The notes under the pieces: model-generated
Told to the model about the DNA's origin: nothing
The model's input: only the letters and a program-made list of their open reading frames with translations
Databases searched by the model: none
Assembly: GCA_030672545.1 (NCBI GenBank)
Contig: DAOVGF010000085.1
Span: 1-16,935 of the forward strand
Source of the DNA: Candidatus Aerophobota bacterium
Lineage (GTDB): Bacteria > Aerophobota > Aerophobia > Aerophobales > Aerophobaceae
Direction of reading: 5' to 3'
DNA length: 16,935 nt
Position numbers and translations under genes: made by a program
Shown: in pieces, positions 6,528-13,924 of the stretch
Layout of the letters: each line of letters begins with the position of its first letter
How positions within the stretch are numbered: the stretch's first letter is position 1

Positions 6528-7448
6528 TTGAGTTTACTCTCACGTCTCCCGCAGTTGGTTATTTACGGAATTATTTCTGGTAGTATTATTAGCTTGGGGG
6601 CAATTGGGCTTTCTCTGACTTACGGGATTTTAAATTTTTCCAACTTTGCTCACGGGGACATTATGGCCCTGGGAGCTTTTTTAGCTTTGGCTTTTCTGCT
6701 TTTGCTTCGAGGACTGGGTATGTCGGAAAATATTTTTTACCCTCTTTCCTTTGGCCTACCTATGGTGATTTCCTTTTTATTAGCTATGGCGGCTACGGCC
6801 GGAATAGCTATTTTTATCGATCGTATCCTTTATTCCCGCCTGAGGAAAACTGGCCCAGTTACGCTTCTTGTCGCTGCCGTAGGGGTAGCTTTTTTTTTAA
6901 GGAACATTATCCAGTTTATCTGGGGTCCCCAGCCTCAGTATTATATTAAGGAGATTCAGATTGCCTGGAAAATACCTTTTCTAGGAATAAGAATCAAACC
7001 CGATGAAATTTTCATAATTATTGTGGCCGCTCTACTGGTGGTTTTCTTACACCTATTTTTACAGAAGACCAGAATGGGTAAAGCTATGAGAGCTTCAGCC
7101 GATAATATTACTTTAGCCCGGGTGTGTGGTATTAATACCGAGCGGGTGATTATGTGGACCTGGGGAATCGGGACAGCTCTGGCTGCTGCCGGGGGAATAC
7201 TGGCCGGGATCGAAAATAAATTTATTACTCCTAATTTTGGCTGGGATATGCTGCTTCCTATATTCGCCGCCGTAATTCTGGGGGGAGTGGGCTCGCCTTA
7301 CGGAGCTCTTTTAGGAGGAATGGTTATTGGGCTTTCCGGAGAGCTTTCCACGCTTTTTATCTCCACTGCTTATAAACCAGCGGTGGCTTTCATAATAATG
7401 GTGGTTATGCTCCTGATTAGACCAAGAGGTATCCTGGGAGGTAAATAA
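6528..7448 (+). CDS. livH: Branched-chain amino-acid-type ABC transporter permease LivH
   Basis: A 306-residue polytopic inner-membrane permease with about eight hydrophobic segments. The N-terminal SLTYGILNFSNFAHGDIMALGAF block is the LivH hallmark. The cytoplasmic loop GKAMRASADNITLARVCGIN contacts the ATPases. AVILGGVGSPYGALLGG and LLIRPRGILGGK near the C-terminus are also typical. It starts at TTG with GGGAGG six bases upstream, two bases after the livF stop. It pairs with LivM to form the translocation pore. Confidence 0.94.
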   Translation: MSLLSRLPQLVIYGIISGSIISLGAIGLSLTYGILNFSNFAHGDIMALGAFLALAFLLLLRGLGMSENIFYPLSFGLPMVISFLLAMAATAGIAIFIDRILYSRLRKTGPVTLLVAAVGVAFFLRNIIQFIWGPQPQYYIKEIQIAWKIPFLGIRIKPDEIFIIIVAALLVVFLHLFLQKTRMGKAMRASADNITLARVCGINTERVIMWTWGIGTALAAAGGILAGIENKFITPNFGWDMLLPIFAAVILGGVGSPYGALLGGMVIGLSGELSTLFISTAYKPAVAFIIMVVMLLIRPRGILGGK

Positions 7449-8468
7449 ATGGAATTTTTTGTCGGGATTCTTAATTATCTGGTATTTTTTGCTATTACGG
7501 CGGGCATTTACGCTATTCTCTCTCTAGGTTTGAATATTCAGTGGGGCTATACCGGTCTTTTTAATATTGGTATTGCCGGTTTTTTTGCTGTAGGAGCCTA
7601 TACTTCGGCTCTTCTTTGTGGTCCGCCTCCCGGACCTATGGATTGGAGAATAATAGGAGGTTTCCAACTTCCCTTTGTGGTAGGTCTTTTGGGAGCCGCC
7701 GCTGCTTGTGGTATTATTGCTTTACTTATCGGAATCCCTGTTCTTCGACTAAAAGAAGATTATTTAGCCATAGCTACCCTTGGTATTGCCGAAGTCATTC
7801 GTCTAATATTAAAAAATGAGAGTTGGCTGACCAATTCCGTCTGGGGATTGAAACATATACCTTCTCCCTGGCAGGTTCCTATTCAAGGTAAAATATTTGC
7901 TTTCCTCAAGACTCATCCTCTTCTTCCTGCCTGGCTTCAATCGTTTATCTCCAATGGGTATAACTGGTTTTTTTTGGCTCTGGTTTTGCTTACCCTGGGG
8001 CTAATTTATTGGGTAAGTGAGAAGAGCATACGTTCCCCCTGGGGGCGGGTCCTACGTGCTATTCGTGAAGACGAGGTAGTAGCCGGTGCCTCGGGTAAAA
8101 ATGTCTTTTTTTTCAAAATGCAATCTTTGGTAATCGGGGCTATGATAATGGGAATAGCCGGTGGTTTCTACGCTCATTATGTTAAATTTATTGATGCCAA
8201 TACTTTTGAGCCTCTTTACGGGACTTTCCTTATCTGGGTAATGCTTATTGCCGGGGGAAGTGGAAATAGTAAAGGGGCTATTCTTGGTTCCTTTGTTATC
8301 TGGGGAGTCTGGGCGGGGACCGATTTAATTACCGCTTATTTGGCTCTTTCGGGAGTACGAGCGGCTAGCCTACGCATAATTGCTATCGGGATAATGCTGG
8401 AAGTTATCTTACTTAAGCGTCCCCAGGGGATGTTGGGGGAAGAAAAGAGAGTTTCCAAGATGTTTTGA
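7449..8468 (+). CDS. livM: Branched-chain amino-acid-type ABC transporter permease LivM
   Basis: A 339-residue second permease. LSLGLNIQWGYTGLFNIGIAGFFAVGAY at the N-terminus, the coupling loop GRVLRAIREDEVVAGASGKN, and AGGSGNSKGAILG with a C-terminal LLKRPQGMLGEE match LivM. Eight or more hydrophobic segments are evident. Its ATG follows the livH stop directly. It is the last gene of the block and is followed by a strong hairpin at 8486-8523. The binding protein for this importer is not in the operon; the only LIV-type binding protein in the window is the convergent gene just downstream. Confidence 0.94.
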   Translation: MEFFVGILNYLVFFAITAGIYAILSLGLNIQWGYTGLFNIGIAGFFAVGAYTSALLCGPPPGPMDWRIIGGFQLPFVVGLLGAAAACGIIALLIGIPVLRLKEDYLAIATLGIAEVIRLILKNESWLTNSVWGLKHIPSPWQVPIQGKIFAFLKTHPLLPAWLQSFISNGYNWFFLALVLLTLGLIYWVSEKSIRSPWGRVLRAIREDEVVAGASGKNVFFFKMQSLVIGAMIMGIAGGFYAHYVKFIDANTFEPLYGTFLIWVMLIAGGSGNSKGAILGSFVIWGVWAGTDLITAYLALSGVRAASLRIIAIGIMLEVILLKRPQGMLGEEKRVSKMF

Positions 8469-8485
8469 TAAGAACTTATCTCAAT

Positions 8486-8523
8486 AAAAAAGGGCCTGTC
8501 TCTTTTTAGAGATAGGCCCTTTA
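8486..8523. terminator. Bidirectional intrinsic terminator between livM and the binding-protein gene
   Basis: AGGGCCTGTCTC (8491-8502) pairs with GAGATAGGCCCT (8509-8520), a 12-bp stem with one G-U pair and a six-base loop. A6 at 8486-8491 gives a clean U-run for the - strand transcript. On the + strand the stem is followed by TTTAAGATTTT, a weaker U-tract. It lies 22 bases after the livM stop and 24 bases after the stop of the convergent gene, so it can end both transcripts. Confidence 0.88.
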
Positions 8524-8544
8524 AGATTTTCCGAAGGGCCGATT

Positions 8545-9774
8545 TTAGCCGCCCACCGAAATGACAGTCACTGTGGAAACTTTACTTTCCAAAATTCTCC
8601 ATATTTCCACTGATCCAGCCGAGACATCACCGTTCTTATCAAAGGTAATGGGACCAGATACCCCCTGGTAATTGATTTCCTTCCCTTCTTCAAGTAGTTT
8701 CAGGGCCTTATCCAGTTCACCGTAACCAACTTCCACTCCGGGTGGATTAGCTACCGCTCTCAGGTTATCCCTAATGGCTTTTCTCTGCTCGGGTAAGGAC
8801 AAGTTGAGAAAATCAGGTCCCACCCTCTGGATGGCTAAGGCCAACAGAACTGCGGCATCATAAGCTTCGGTTTTGTAAGGAACAGTAGAGGGACCATACT
8901 CGGCATCATAGGCTTCCTTGAATGCTGGAACTGCCCGTGTCCCCGGGGCAGTACCCCAACTTCCTTCTATATATTTTGAGGCTGGTCCATCCGCTACCGC
9001 TTCTCCCTTCATTCCGTCGGGAAACAAGAAGGCACCTTGATAACCAAGTTCGACCGCGTGTACCAACATTTTGTTACCGTCCACCGGATAACCAATAATG
9101 TTCAGGACATCAGGATTAATGGAGATAGCTTTCTCTACTTCTCCTCTATAAGAAGGTTTGTTTTCTTCGTAGGGGATAAGCATACATTCTCCCCCGCCCC
9201 ATTTCTGAAAATTATCCCGAAAAGTCAGAGCCAATCCCTTACCATAAGGATTATTTACGTAGATTACCGCGGCTGATTTATAGCCTAATTGTCCACTGGC
9301 CAATCTACCCATAACGATTCCCTGGAAAGTGTCTGATATTACACTTCGAAAAACGAAGTCATTATCATCCAGATCAGTAATCATCGCTGAAGTTGATGAG
9401 GGTGAGATTAGAACAACTCCATTATCAATGGTAATACCGGAAGAGGCGAAAGTTACTCCGCTGGAAAGAGCTCCCACAATAGCTAAAACTCTATTGATTT
9501 GTATTAACTTAGCTGCGGCGTCCCTACCTATCGCCGGAGCAGTAGCGGTATCTTTTTGGATCAATACAAATTGATGGCCTCCCAGGAGTCCTCCCGCTTC
9601 GTTAATGTGCTTTACTCCCAGAGCCACTCCGTTGAAAATAGGCGGGCCATAAGGAGCCAGGCCACCGGTGAAAGCTAAAAGTCCTCCGATTTTGAGGGTT
9701 TCCTGGGTTCCACCGGCGGTAACTAAACCAAGTGATAGCATCAAAATTATCAACAAGACTAACATTTTCTTCAT
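8545..9774 (-). CDS. livK: Periplasmic LIV-type amino-acid binding protein
   Basis: A 409-residue type I periplasmic binding protein (Peripla_BP_6 / LivJ-LivK family), the likely ligand receptor for the LivGFHM importer. The N-terminus MKKMLVLLIILMLSLGLVTA is a signal peptide without a lipobox Cys, so cleavage near VTA-GG and a soluble secreted form are predicted. LKIGGLLAFTGGLAPYG opens the mature protein. GALSSGVTFASSGI and LISPSSTSAMITDLDDNDFVFR are the ligand-cleft segments, whose Ser/Thr usually bind the amino-acid carboxylate and amine. The start ATG follows AAAGGAGG at seven bases. It is transcribed alone from a consensus promoter at 9960-9987, which would allow the excess of binding protein over permease typical of such systems. 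The ligand may be a branched-chain amino acid but is not fixed by sequence. Confidence 0.92.
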   Translation of the reverse strand: MKKMLVLLIILMLSLGLVTAGGTQETLKIGGLLAFTGGLAPYGPPIFNGVALGVKHINEAGGLLGGHQFVLIQKDTATAPAIGRDAAAKLIQINRVLAIVGALSSGVTFASSGITIDNGVVLISPSSTSAMITDLDDNDFVFRSVISDTFQGIVMGRLASGQLGYKSAAVIYVNNPYGKGLALTFRDNFQKWGGGECMLIPYEENKPSYRGEVEKAISINPDVLNIIGYPVDGNKMLVHAVELGYQGAFLFPDGMKGEAVADGPASKYIEGSWGTAPGTRAVPAFKEAYDAEYGPSTVPYKTEAYDAAVLLALAIQRVGPDFLNLSLPEQRKAIRDNLRAVANPPGVEVGYGELDKALKLLEEGKEINYQGVSGPITFDKNGDVSAGSVEIWRILESKVSTVTVISVGG

Positions 9775-9788
9775 TTTTTGAACCTCCT

Positions 9789-9875
9789 TTACTTTCTCTC
9801 TTGAACAGAAGAAACGTGATTTTTCCTTTCCTTGGAGTTTTTGGTCTCACCAGCTAAAACTCCGTGTGCGAAAAT
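9789..9875 (-). other. Orphan strong Shine-Dalgarno with possible ATT-initiated leader ORF
   Basis: In the livK leader, AGGAGGT (9882-9888) is a full-strength Shine-Dalgarno but has no ATG, GTG or TTG at a working distance. Seven bases after AGGAGG an ATT codon (9875-9873) opens a 28-codon frame that closes with TAA at 9791-9789, directly before the livK Shine-Dalgarno. ATT starts are rare but real, as in infC. It may equally be a degenerate or standby ribosome site. Low confidence as a coding feature; the Shine-Dalgarno itself is plainly there. Confidence 0.25.
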
Positions 9876-9959
9876 CTTTTCACCTCCTTTCTTAATCAGA
9901 GTCAATTTCTCTTGTTCCTCCGCTACCTGTTATCAGAGATTTCTGCAACAACTCACTTC

Positions 9960-9987
9960 ATTATATGGTCAGGCCTATTTATGTCAA
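9960..9987 (-). promoter_or_regulatory. Consensus sigma-70 promoter of the binding-protein gene
   Basis: On the - strand TTGACA (9987-9982), a 16-base spacer, then TATAAT (9965-9960). Both hexamers match consensus fully. The predicted start near 9953 leaves a leader of about 180 bases before the binding-protein ATG. This is the strongest promoter in the window. Confidence 0.85.
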
Positions 9988-10031
9988 GAAATTCACTGGC
10001 AGATTTCTCCTTTTTCATTTTCTTCAATATT

Positions 10032-10124
10032 TGCTATAATTATAAGTCAAGCAATAACTGCTGAACTGTCCAGCGTCTGCGTCATCAAATAGGTCTTGGA
10101 TCTTGTGAGACTGGAAAATATACT
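10032..10124 (+). promoter_or_regulatory. Candidate promoters for the short-chain dehydrogenase
   Basis: Two candidates read towards the dehydrogenase at 10196. The first is an extended -10, TGCTATAAT (10032-10040), with no good -35. The second is TTGGAT (10096-10101), a 17-base spacer and TATACT (10119-10124). They lie back to back with the binding-protein promoter. The rest of the 421-base divergent gap (9775-10195) holds nothing else I recognise, apart from the livK leader. Confidence 0.45.
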
Positions 10125-10195
10125 AAGCTGGTTGTGACTATGATTTTGAGGTTTCGCCAAAATTAGGTTACCCCCGAGATAAGGAGGATAAAGAA

Positions 10196-10972
10196 TTGCC
10201 ATTGAATAACCAGATAGCTATCGTTACCGGTGGAGGTCAAGGTATTGGGGAGGCTATTTCTATCCATTTAGCCAAACAAGGTAAGGATGTGGTAGTGAGC
10301 GATATTAATCTTGATAGTGCCAGGAAAACGGCGGCTAAGATCAAATCTTTAGGTTGTCAGTCTCTGGCTATCAAAGCTGATGTCAGTAACAGTAGGGATA
10401 TTGAGAAGATGGTTGACTTAACCAGGGAAAAATTTGGAAGAATAGATAGATTGGTGAATAATGCCGGCATAGTTATCGTCAAACCAATTGTGGAATTGGA
10501 AGAAGAAGAATGGGACAGATTAATAGATGTTGATCTTAAAGGAGTATTTCTTTGTTCAAAGATGGTAGCCAGGATAATGATAAATCAAAAAAGGGGCAAA
10601 ATAATTAACATTTCTTCAAGTTCCGGGAAAATGGGTACGGAGTTTTTTGCCGGTTACGCGGCCGCCAAATTTGGAGTGATTGGCTTTACTCAAGGATTAG
10701 CCAAGGAACTCGCTCGTTATAATATTCTGGTTAATGCCGTTTGTCCCGGTATTATAGGTACGAAAATGTGGGAGATGGTAGATGGGGAATTAGGTAAAAG
10801 ACTGGGGCTGGCTAAGGGCAGAGCTTTCCAGAAAGAAATTGAAAAGATTCCCCTTTCCCGAGCAGGAACTGCGGAAGATGTAGCCAGAGTAGTAGCCTTC
10901 CTGGCTTCTTCCGAAGCAGAGTATATGACCGGACAGGCAATAAATGTCACCGGGGGAATGGTAATGCATTGA
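10196..10972 (+). CDS. Short-chain dehydrogenase/reductase, NAD(H)-type
   Basis: A 258-residue classical SDR. TGGGQGIG (11-18) binds the cofactor, and Asp36 at the end of beta-2 (VVVSD) predicts NAD(H) rather than NADP(H). NNAG is at 88-91. The catalytic residues are a Ser in NISSSSGKMG (near 142), Tyr154 and Lys158 in YAAAK. The fourth member of the usual tetrad, Asn in VNL, is Asp113 here, a substitution found in some active SDRs. The stretch before the C-terminal DYMTGQ-like EYMTGQAINVTGGM resembles polyol and acetoin/butanediol dehydrogenases, so a sugar alcohol or hydroxy-ketone substrate is more likely than acyl-ACP, but this is inference. The start is TTG with AGGAGG eight bases upstream. 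It stands alone, with no co-directional neighbour. Confidence 0.9.
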   Translation: MPLNNQIAIVTGGGQGIGEAISIHLAKQGKDVVVSDINLDSARKTAAKIKSLGCQSLAIKADVSNSRDIEKMVDLTREKFGRIDRLVNNAGIVIVKPIVELEEEEWDRLIDVDLKGVFLCSKMVARIMINQKRGKIINISSSSGKMGTEFFAGYAAAKFGVIGFTQGLAKELARYNILVNAVCPGIIGTKMWEMVDGELGKRLGLAKGRAFQKEIEKIPLSRAGTAEDVARVVAFLASSEAEYMTGQAINVTGGMVMH

Positions 10973-11074
10973 GGAAAAGGGGAATACAATCAAAAAGGAA
11001 GTTTCGGTCCCAAAAGTAAGTTTTCAAAGAACGATTTTCGTTGGATCATTAACCAAACCTAAGATAGTACCTAA

Positions 11075-11102
11075 GTGTACAGTTTCATAAATACTGTAAC
11101 AC
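11075..11102. repeat. Short imperfect inverted repeat beside the 72-bp element
   Basis: GTGTACAGT (11075-11083) and ACTGTAACAC (11093-11102) pair with one bulged base around a nine-base AT-rich loop. It lies 11 bases before the 72-bp inverted repeat. It could be a small hairpin, an operator-like dyad or part of the same insertion. The rest of the gap from 10973 to 11271 shows no gene or promoter I can support. Confidence 0.4.
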
Positions 11103-11113
11103 AACTATTACAT

Positions 11114-11185
11114 GTCATTGCGAGCGAACAGAGTGAGTGAAGCAATCTCATGGAGAAGATTGCTTCGGCTACGCCTCGCAATGAC
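11114..11185. repeat. 72-bp palindromic MITE-like repeat (GTCATTGCGAG family)
   Basis: Perfect 11-bp terminal inverted repeats GTCATTGCGAG (11114-11124) and CTCGCAATGAC (11175-11185). Inner arms AAGCAATCT (11140-11148) and AGATTGCTT (11157-11165) also pair. The whole unit can fold into a long cruciform or hairpin. A half copy is at 1199-1238. From memory, repeats of this type with core CATTGCGAG...GAAGCAATC are dispersed in many environmental bacterial genomes. It lies between two convergent genes and could also serve as their transcript end, although no T-run follows it. Confidence 0.85.
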
Positions 11186-11271
11186 CGGCCTCGACTTGAG
11201 CTGAATACGTAACCTTATTTATGAAAAGAATCACTAAGTAACATATTATACGAGTACCTTGCTTCCCGCCA

Positions 11272-11754
11272 TTAAAGCTTATAGCTGATATTTCTCAAAA
11301 ACCGGCGACGAGCATGGAGATCTTTTTCTGATTCCACTCCCTGAGGAAGAAAACCATCAATAATTCCCATAATACCTCTTCCCTGACTGGTTTCAGCTAT
11401 AATTGTTTCTACAGGGTTAGCCGTGGCGCAGAAGATCGAGCAAACTTCCGGGCAGTTTTTGACCGCATTAAGAACATTAACCGGAAAGCCTTCCTTCATT
11501 AGAATGACAAAGCTGTGTCCGGCAGCCAGACTCTGGGCATTTTTGATAGCCAGAGATTTTAATTCATCATCATTTCCCTCCGCGCGTACCAGGCAGGGCC
11601 CGGAGGCCTCGCAGAAAGCCAGCCCAAACTTTATTTGGGAAGAAGAGTTTACCATTACCTCGTAAAGATCCTCCGTAGTCTTGATGAAATGAGTCTGCCC
11701 AATAATAATGTTAGCTCCTTCGGGTATTTCCATTTTCACGGTTTTGAACTCCAT
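11272..11754 (-). CDS. Adenosine-specific kinase family protein
   Basis: A 160-residue protein matching the small family annotated as adenosine-specific kinase (Pfam Adenosine_kin, formerly DUF355), found in archaea and anaerobic bacteria. Characteristic segments are GQTHFIKTTEDLYE, KFGLAFCEASGPCLVR, GNDDELKSLAIKNAQSLAAGHSFVI, NVLNAVKNCPEVCSIFCATANP, AETSQGRGIMGIIDG and a C-terminal RRRFLRNISYKL. Length and start are normal for the family. AGGAGG lies eight bases upstream, and a nearby ATG at 11758 is out of frame. It has no P-loop or ribokinase signature, and the kinase label of the family rests on little published evidence. It follows the permease gene by 30 bases with no terminator, so it is probably the last gene of the polar amino-acid transporter operon. 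Confidence 0.88.
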   Translation of the reverse strand: MEFKTVKMEIPEGANIIIGQTHFIKTTEDLYEVMVNSSSQIKFGLAFCEASGPCLVRAEGNDDELKSLAIKNAQSLAAGHSFVILMKEGFPVNVLNAVKNCPEVCSIFCATANPVETIIAETSQGRGIMGIIDGFLPQGVESEKDLHARRRFLRNISYKL

Positions 11755-11784
11755 TCATTTAGCCTCCTAATTTAAATAATAGGT

Positions 11785-12456
11785 CTAAGAAATCATCTGC
11801 AAACCGGGAATTTTGGCCCGCTTCTCTATCATCCGAAGAAAATGAGAGATGATGAGAACCACTATCAGATAGATAAAGGCCACTACCAGAAATACTTCAA
11901 AAAACCTGAAATTCTTAGCGGCAATAATTTTACCAGCGAACATAAGTTCGGTTGTCCCGATCATATAAGCAACCGAGGAATATTTCAGAGTGTAAATGAG
12001 TTCATTGGACCAGGCAGGAATCACTATCCTCAGTGCTTGAGGGAGGATAATGTGGATAATAGCTTTAAACTCACTCATCCCTAAGGAACGAGCGGCCAAC
12101 ATCTGGCCCTGGCTAATTGATTGTATAGCTCCCCGAAAGTATTCAGCCTGATAAGCGGCACTGTTTAAACCCAGGCCAAGAATAGCTGCCACAAAGGGCG
12201 AGAACCGAATACCGTAGCGAGGCAACCCATAGTAGACGATGAATAACTGTAGAAGAAGGGGAGTTCCTCGAAATAAGTCCACATAACCCCGGCAAAAAAT
12301 GCGTATCGGCTTGTTACCATACAACCAGCCCAGGGTAAGGAGAATTCCCACCACAAACCCCAGAGAGATGGCGATAGCGGTCAACTGAAGAGTGGTGAGT
12401 GTTCCCTTGAGCAACTGAGGAAAAATTGTTTTCCAATCTAAGGTCAGGAAGTTCAT
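11785..12456 (-). CDS. Polar amino-acid ABC transporter permease (second)
   Basis: A 223-residue HisM/GlnP-type permease with about five membrane segments. The EAA coupling loop reads AARSLGMSEFKAIIHIILPQALRIVIPAWSNE, with FRGTPLLLQLFIVYYGL upstream of it, both typical of the His/Glu/Gln/Arg transporter family. It is a clear paralogue of the permease at 13231-13917, sharing QGQMxAARSLGMS and IILP in the same loop. Its ATG overlaps the ATPase stop by one base (TAATG) and GGAGGG lies four bases before it, so it is translationally coupled to the ATPase. Confidence 0.93.
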   Translation of the reverse strand: MNFLTLDWKTIFPQLLKGTLTTLQLTAIAISLGFVVGILLTLGWLYGNKPIRIFCRGYVDLFRGTPLLLQLFIVYYGLPRYGIRFSPFVAAILGLGLNSAAYQAEYFRGAIQSISQGQMLAARSLGMSEFKAIIHIILPQALRIVIPAWSNELIYTLKYSSVAYMIGTTELMFAGKIIAAKNFRFFEVFLVVAFIYLIVVLIISHFLRMIEKRAKIPGLQMIS

Positions 12457-13226
12457 TATCCCTCCGATTTTCCGTAGAGCTCGGTAATTTTGGAGAGAAA
12501 CTCCTTGGTTCGCCGGTGTTTAGGGCGAAGAAAAAGTTCATCCGGTGGTCCCTGTTCCACAATTACCCCTTTTTCCACAAAAATAATTTCATCGCATACT
12601 GAGCGAGCAAAACCCATTTCATGAGAGACCACTACCATAGTCATGCCGCTTTTAACCAGGTTTTTCATAACTATTAATACTTCTCCAATCAGCTCTGGGT
12701 CCAGAGCTGAAGTGGGTTCATCAAAGAGCATTAGTTTGGGTCGCATGGCCAGAGTTCGAGCTATACTTGCTCGCTGTTGTTGTCCCCCGGACAGTTCTGC
12801 CGGATATGCTCCGGCCTTATCAACTAAACCCACCCGGGAGAGCATATCTAAAGCTAATTCAGTAGCCTCTCTCTTGGGAATTTTCTTGACTCTGGTGGGT
12901 CCAATGCGAACATTATCCAAAACTGTTAGATGGGCGAAAAGGTTGAAATCCTGGAAAACCATTCCAATACTCTGCCGGATCTTGTTAATATTGGTTTTAG
13001 AGCTGGTTACTTCCACCCCATCCAACCAGATTTGTCCACTATCGGGCCTGGTAAGTCGGTTCAGACAACGAAGCAGGGTACTTTTTCCGGTTCCGGAAGG
13101 TCCGATGATAACTTTGGTTTCCCCTTTTTTGACCTTAAAAGAGATATCCTTGAGGACCGGTTCTTTATTATAACTCTTGGAGAGATGCCTTACTCTCAAA
13201 AGTACATTTTTTTCAATCGGTTCCAT
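12456..13226 (-). CDS. Polar amino-acid ABC transporter ATPase, GlnQ/HisP type
   Basis: A 256-residue ATPase that powers the polar amino-acid importer. Walker A GPSGTGKST (42-50), Q-loop VFQDFNLFAHLT, signature LSGGQ (145-149) followed by QQRASIARTLA, Walker B LMLFDEP (from 165), D-loop SALDPE, and the switch His202 in VVSHEMGFAR. SHEMGFAR and the PKHRRTKEFL C-terminus are hallmarks of the GlnQ/HisP subfamily. It lies between the two permease genes, four bases after the first and overlapping the second by one base. Confidence 0.95.
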   Translation of the reverse strand: MEPIEKNVLLRVRHLSKSYNKEPVLKDISFKVKKGETKVIIGPSGTGKSTLLRCLNRLTRPDSGQIWLDGVEVTSSKTNINKIRQSIGMVFQDFNLFAHLTVLDNVRIGPTRVKKIPKREATELALDMLSRVGLVDKAGAYPAELSGGQQQRASIARTLAMRPKLMLFDEPTSALDPELIGEVLIVMKNLVKSGMTMVVVSHEMGFARSVCDEIIFVEKGVIVEQGPPDELFLRPKHRRTKEFLSKITELYGKSEG

Positions 13227-13230
13227 TTTG

Positions 13231-13917
13231 TTATCCTATGGTATCTCTACTTTGAAATCCCGGAATTTTGAGCTCTTTCTCCAGCCAGCGCAAGAATCTT
13301 GTTCCGGCAAGAGTGAGGAAGAAATAGATTACTCCAATAACCAGGAAGACTATAATGGGATCCTGCGTTCTGATGGCGATGCGCCATCCCCATCTATTCA
13401 AGTCAATTACCCCGATGGCAAAAGCCAAAGCGGTATCCTTTAGAACACTGGAATACTCATTGGACCAAGAAGGGATGGAGCGGCGAAGAACTAAGGGAAG
13501 GATGATATAAATGATGGCTTTTAATTTACTCATACCCAGAGAGCGAGCAGCCATCATTTGACCCTGTCCGATAGATTGAATGGCTCCCCGGAAAATTTGA
13601 GATTGGTAGGCCGAGGAACGAAAACCCAGGGCTAATATAGCTGCCAGGAAAGGAGAAATGTATATTCCGAAGGTAGCCGGGCCGAAGTAAAAGAGAAAGA
13701 GTAAAACCAGGGCCGGGATAGAGCGAAATGTACGTTCATAGACAACAATTATGGTGGAAATAATTTTGTTTCCGTAGACCTGCCCCAGGGCCAGTGGCAG
13801 TCCCATCATCAAGCCAATAGCTAATAGTGAAAAGGTTAAGGCAACCGTAATTTCTGTTCCTCTAAGAACAGGAATAATGCTTTTTCCTATAGCAGCAAGG
13901 GTTTCGAGTATTTCCAT
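13231..13917 (-). CDS. Polar amino-acid ABC transporter permease (first)
   Basis: A 228-residue HAAT-family permease with about five hydrophobic segments. The EAA loop is AARSLGMSKLKAIIYIILPLVLRRSIPSWSNE, followed by SSVLKDTALAFAIG. RTFRSIPALVLLFLFYFG matches the segment that in most relatives reads RGTPLL; here it is less conserved. It probably pairs with the second permease as a heterodimer. The start ATG has GGGAG only three bases upstream, and this Shine-Dalgarno begins inside the foot of a 17-bp hairpin (13925-13962), so its translation may be restrained. Confidence 0.92.
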   Translation of the reverse strand: MEILETLAAIGKSIIPVLRGTEITVALTFSLLAIGLMMGLPLALGQVYGNKIISTIIVVYERTFRSIPALVLLFLFYFGPATFGIYISPFLAAILALGFRSSAYQSQIFRGAIQSIGQGQMMAARSLGMSKLKAIIYIILPLVLRRSIPSWSNEYSSVLKDTALAFAIGVIDLNRWGWRIAIRTQDPIIVFLVIGVIYFFLTLAGTRFLRWLEKELKIPGFQSRDTIG

Positions 13918-13924
13918 TGTCTCC

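Noticed and set aside
9832..10092. 86-codon + strand open frame over the divergent promoter region
   Set aside because: It overlaps the consensus - strand promoter and the livK leader, resembles no family and has no ribosome site.
10973..11271. Small RNA or tRNA gene in the gap after the dehydrogenase
   Set aside because: No cloverleaf or conserved RNA core was seen; the structure is explained by the 72-bp palindromic repeat.
12643..13173. 176-codon + strand open frame opposite the GlnQ-type ATPase
   Set aside because: It is the antisense shadow of a highly conserved ATPase gene and its product resembles no family.
11785..13917. Recent tandem duplication of the two permease genes
   Set aside because: They are paralogues, but the similarity is concentrated in the coupling loop and the ATPase gene lies between them; paired permeases are standard for this transporter family.
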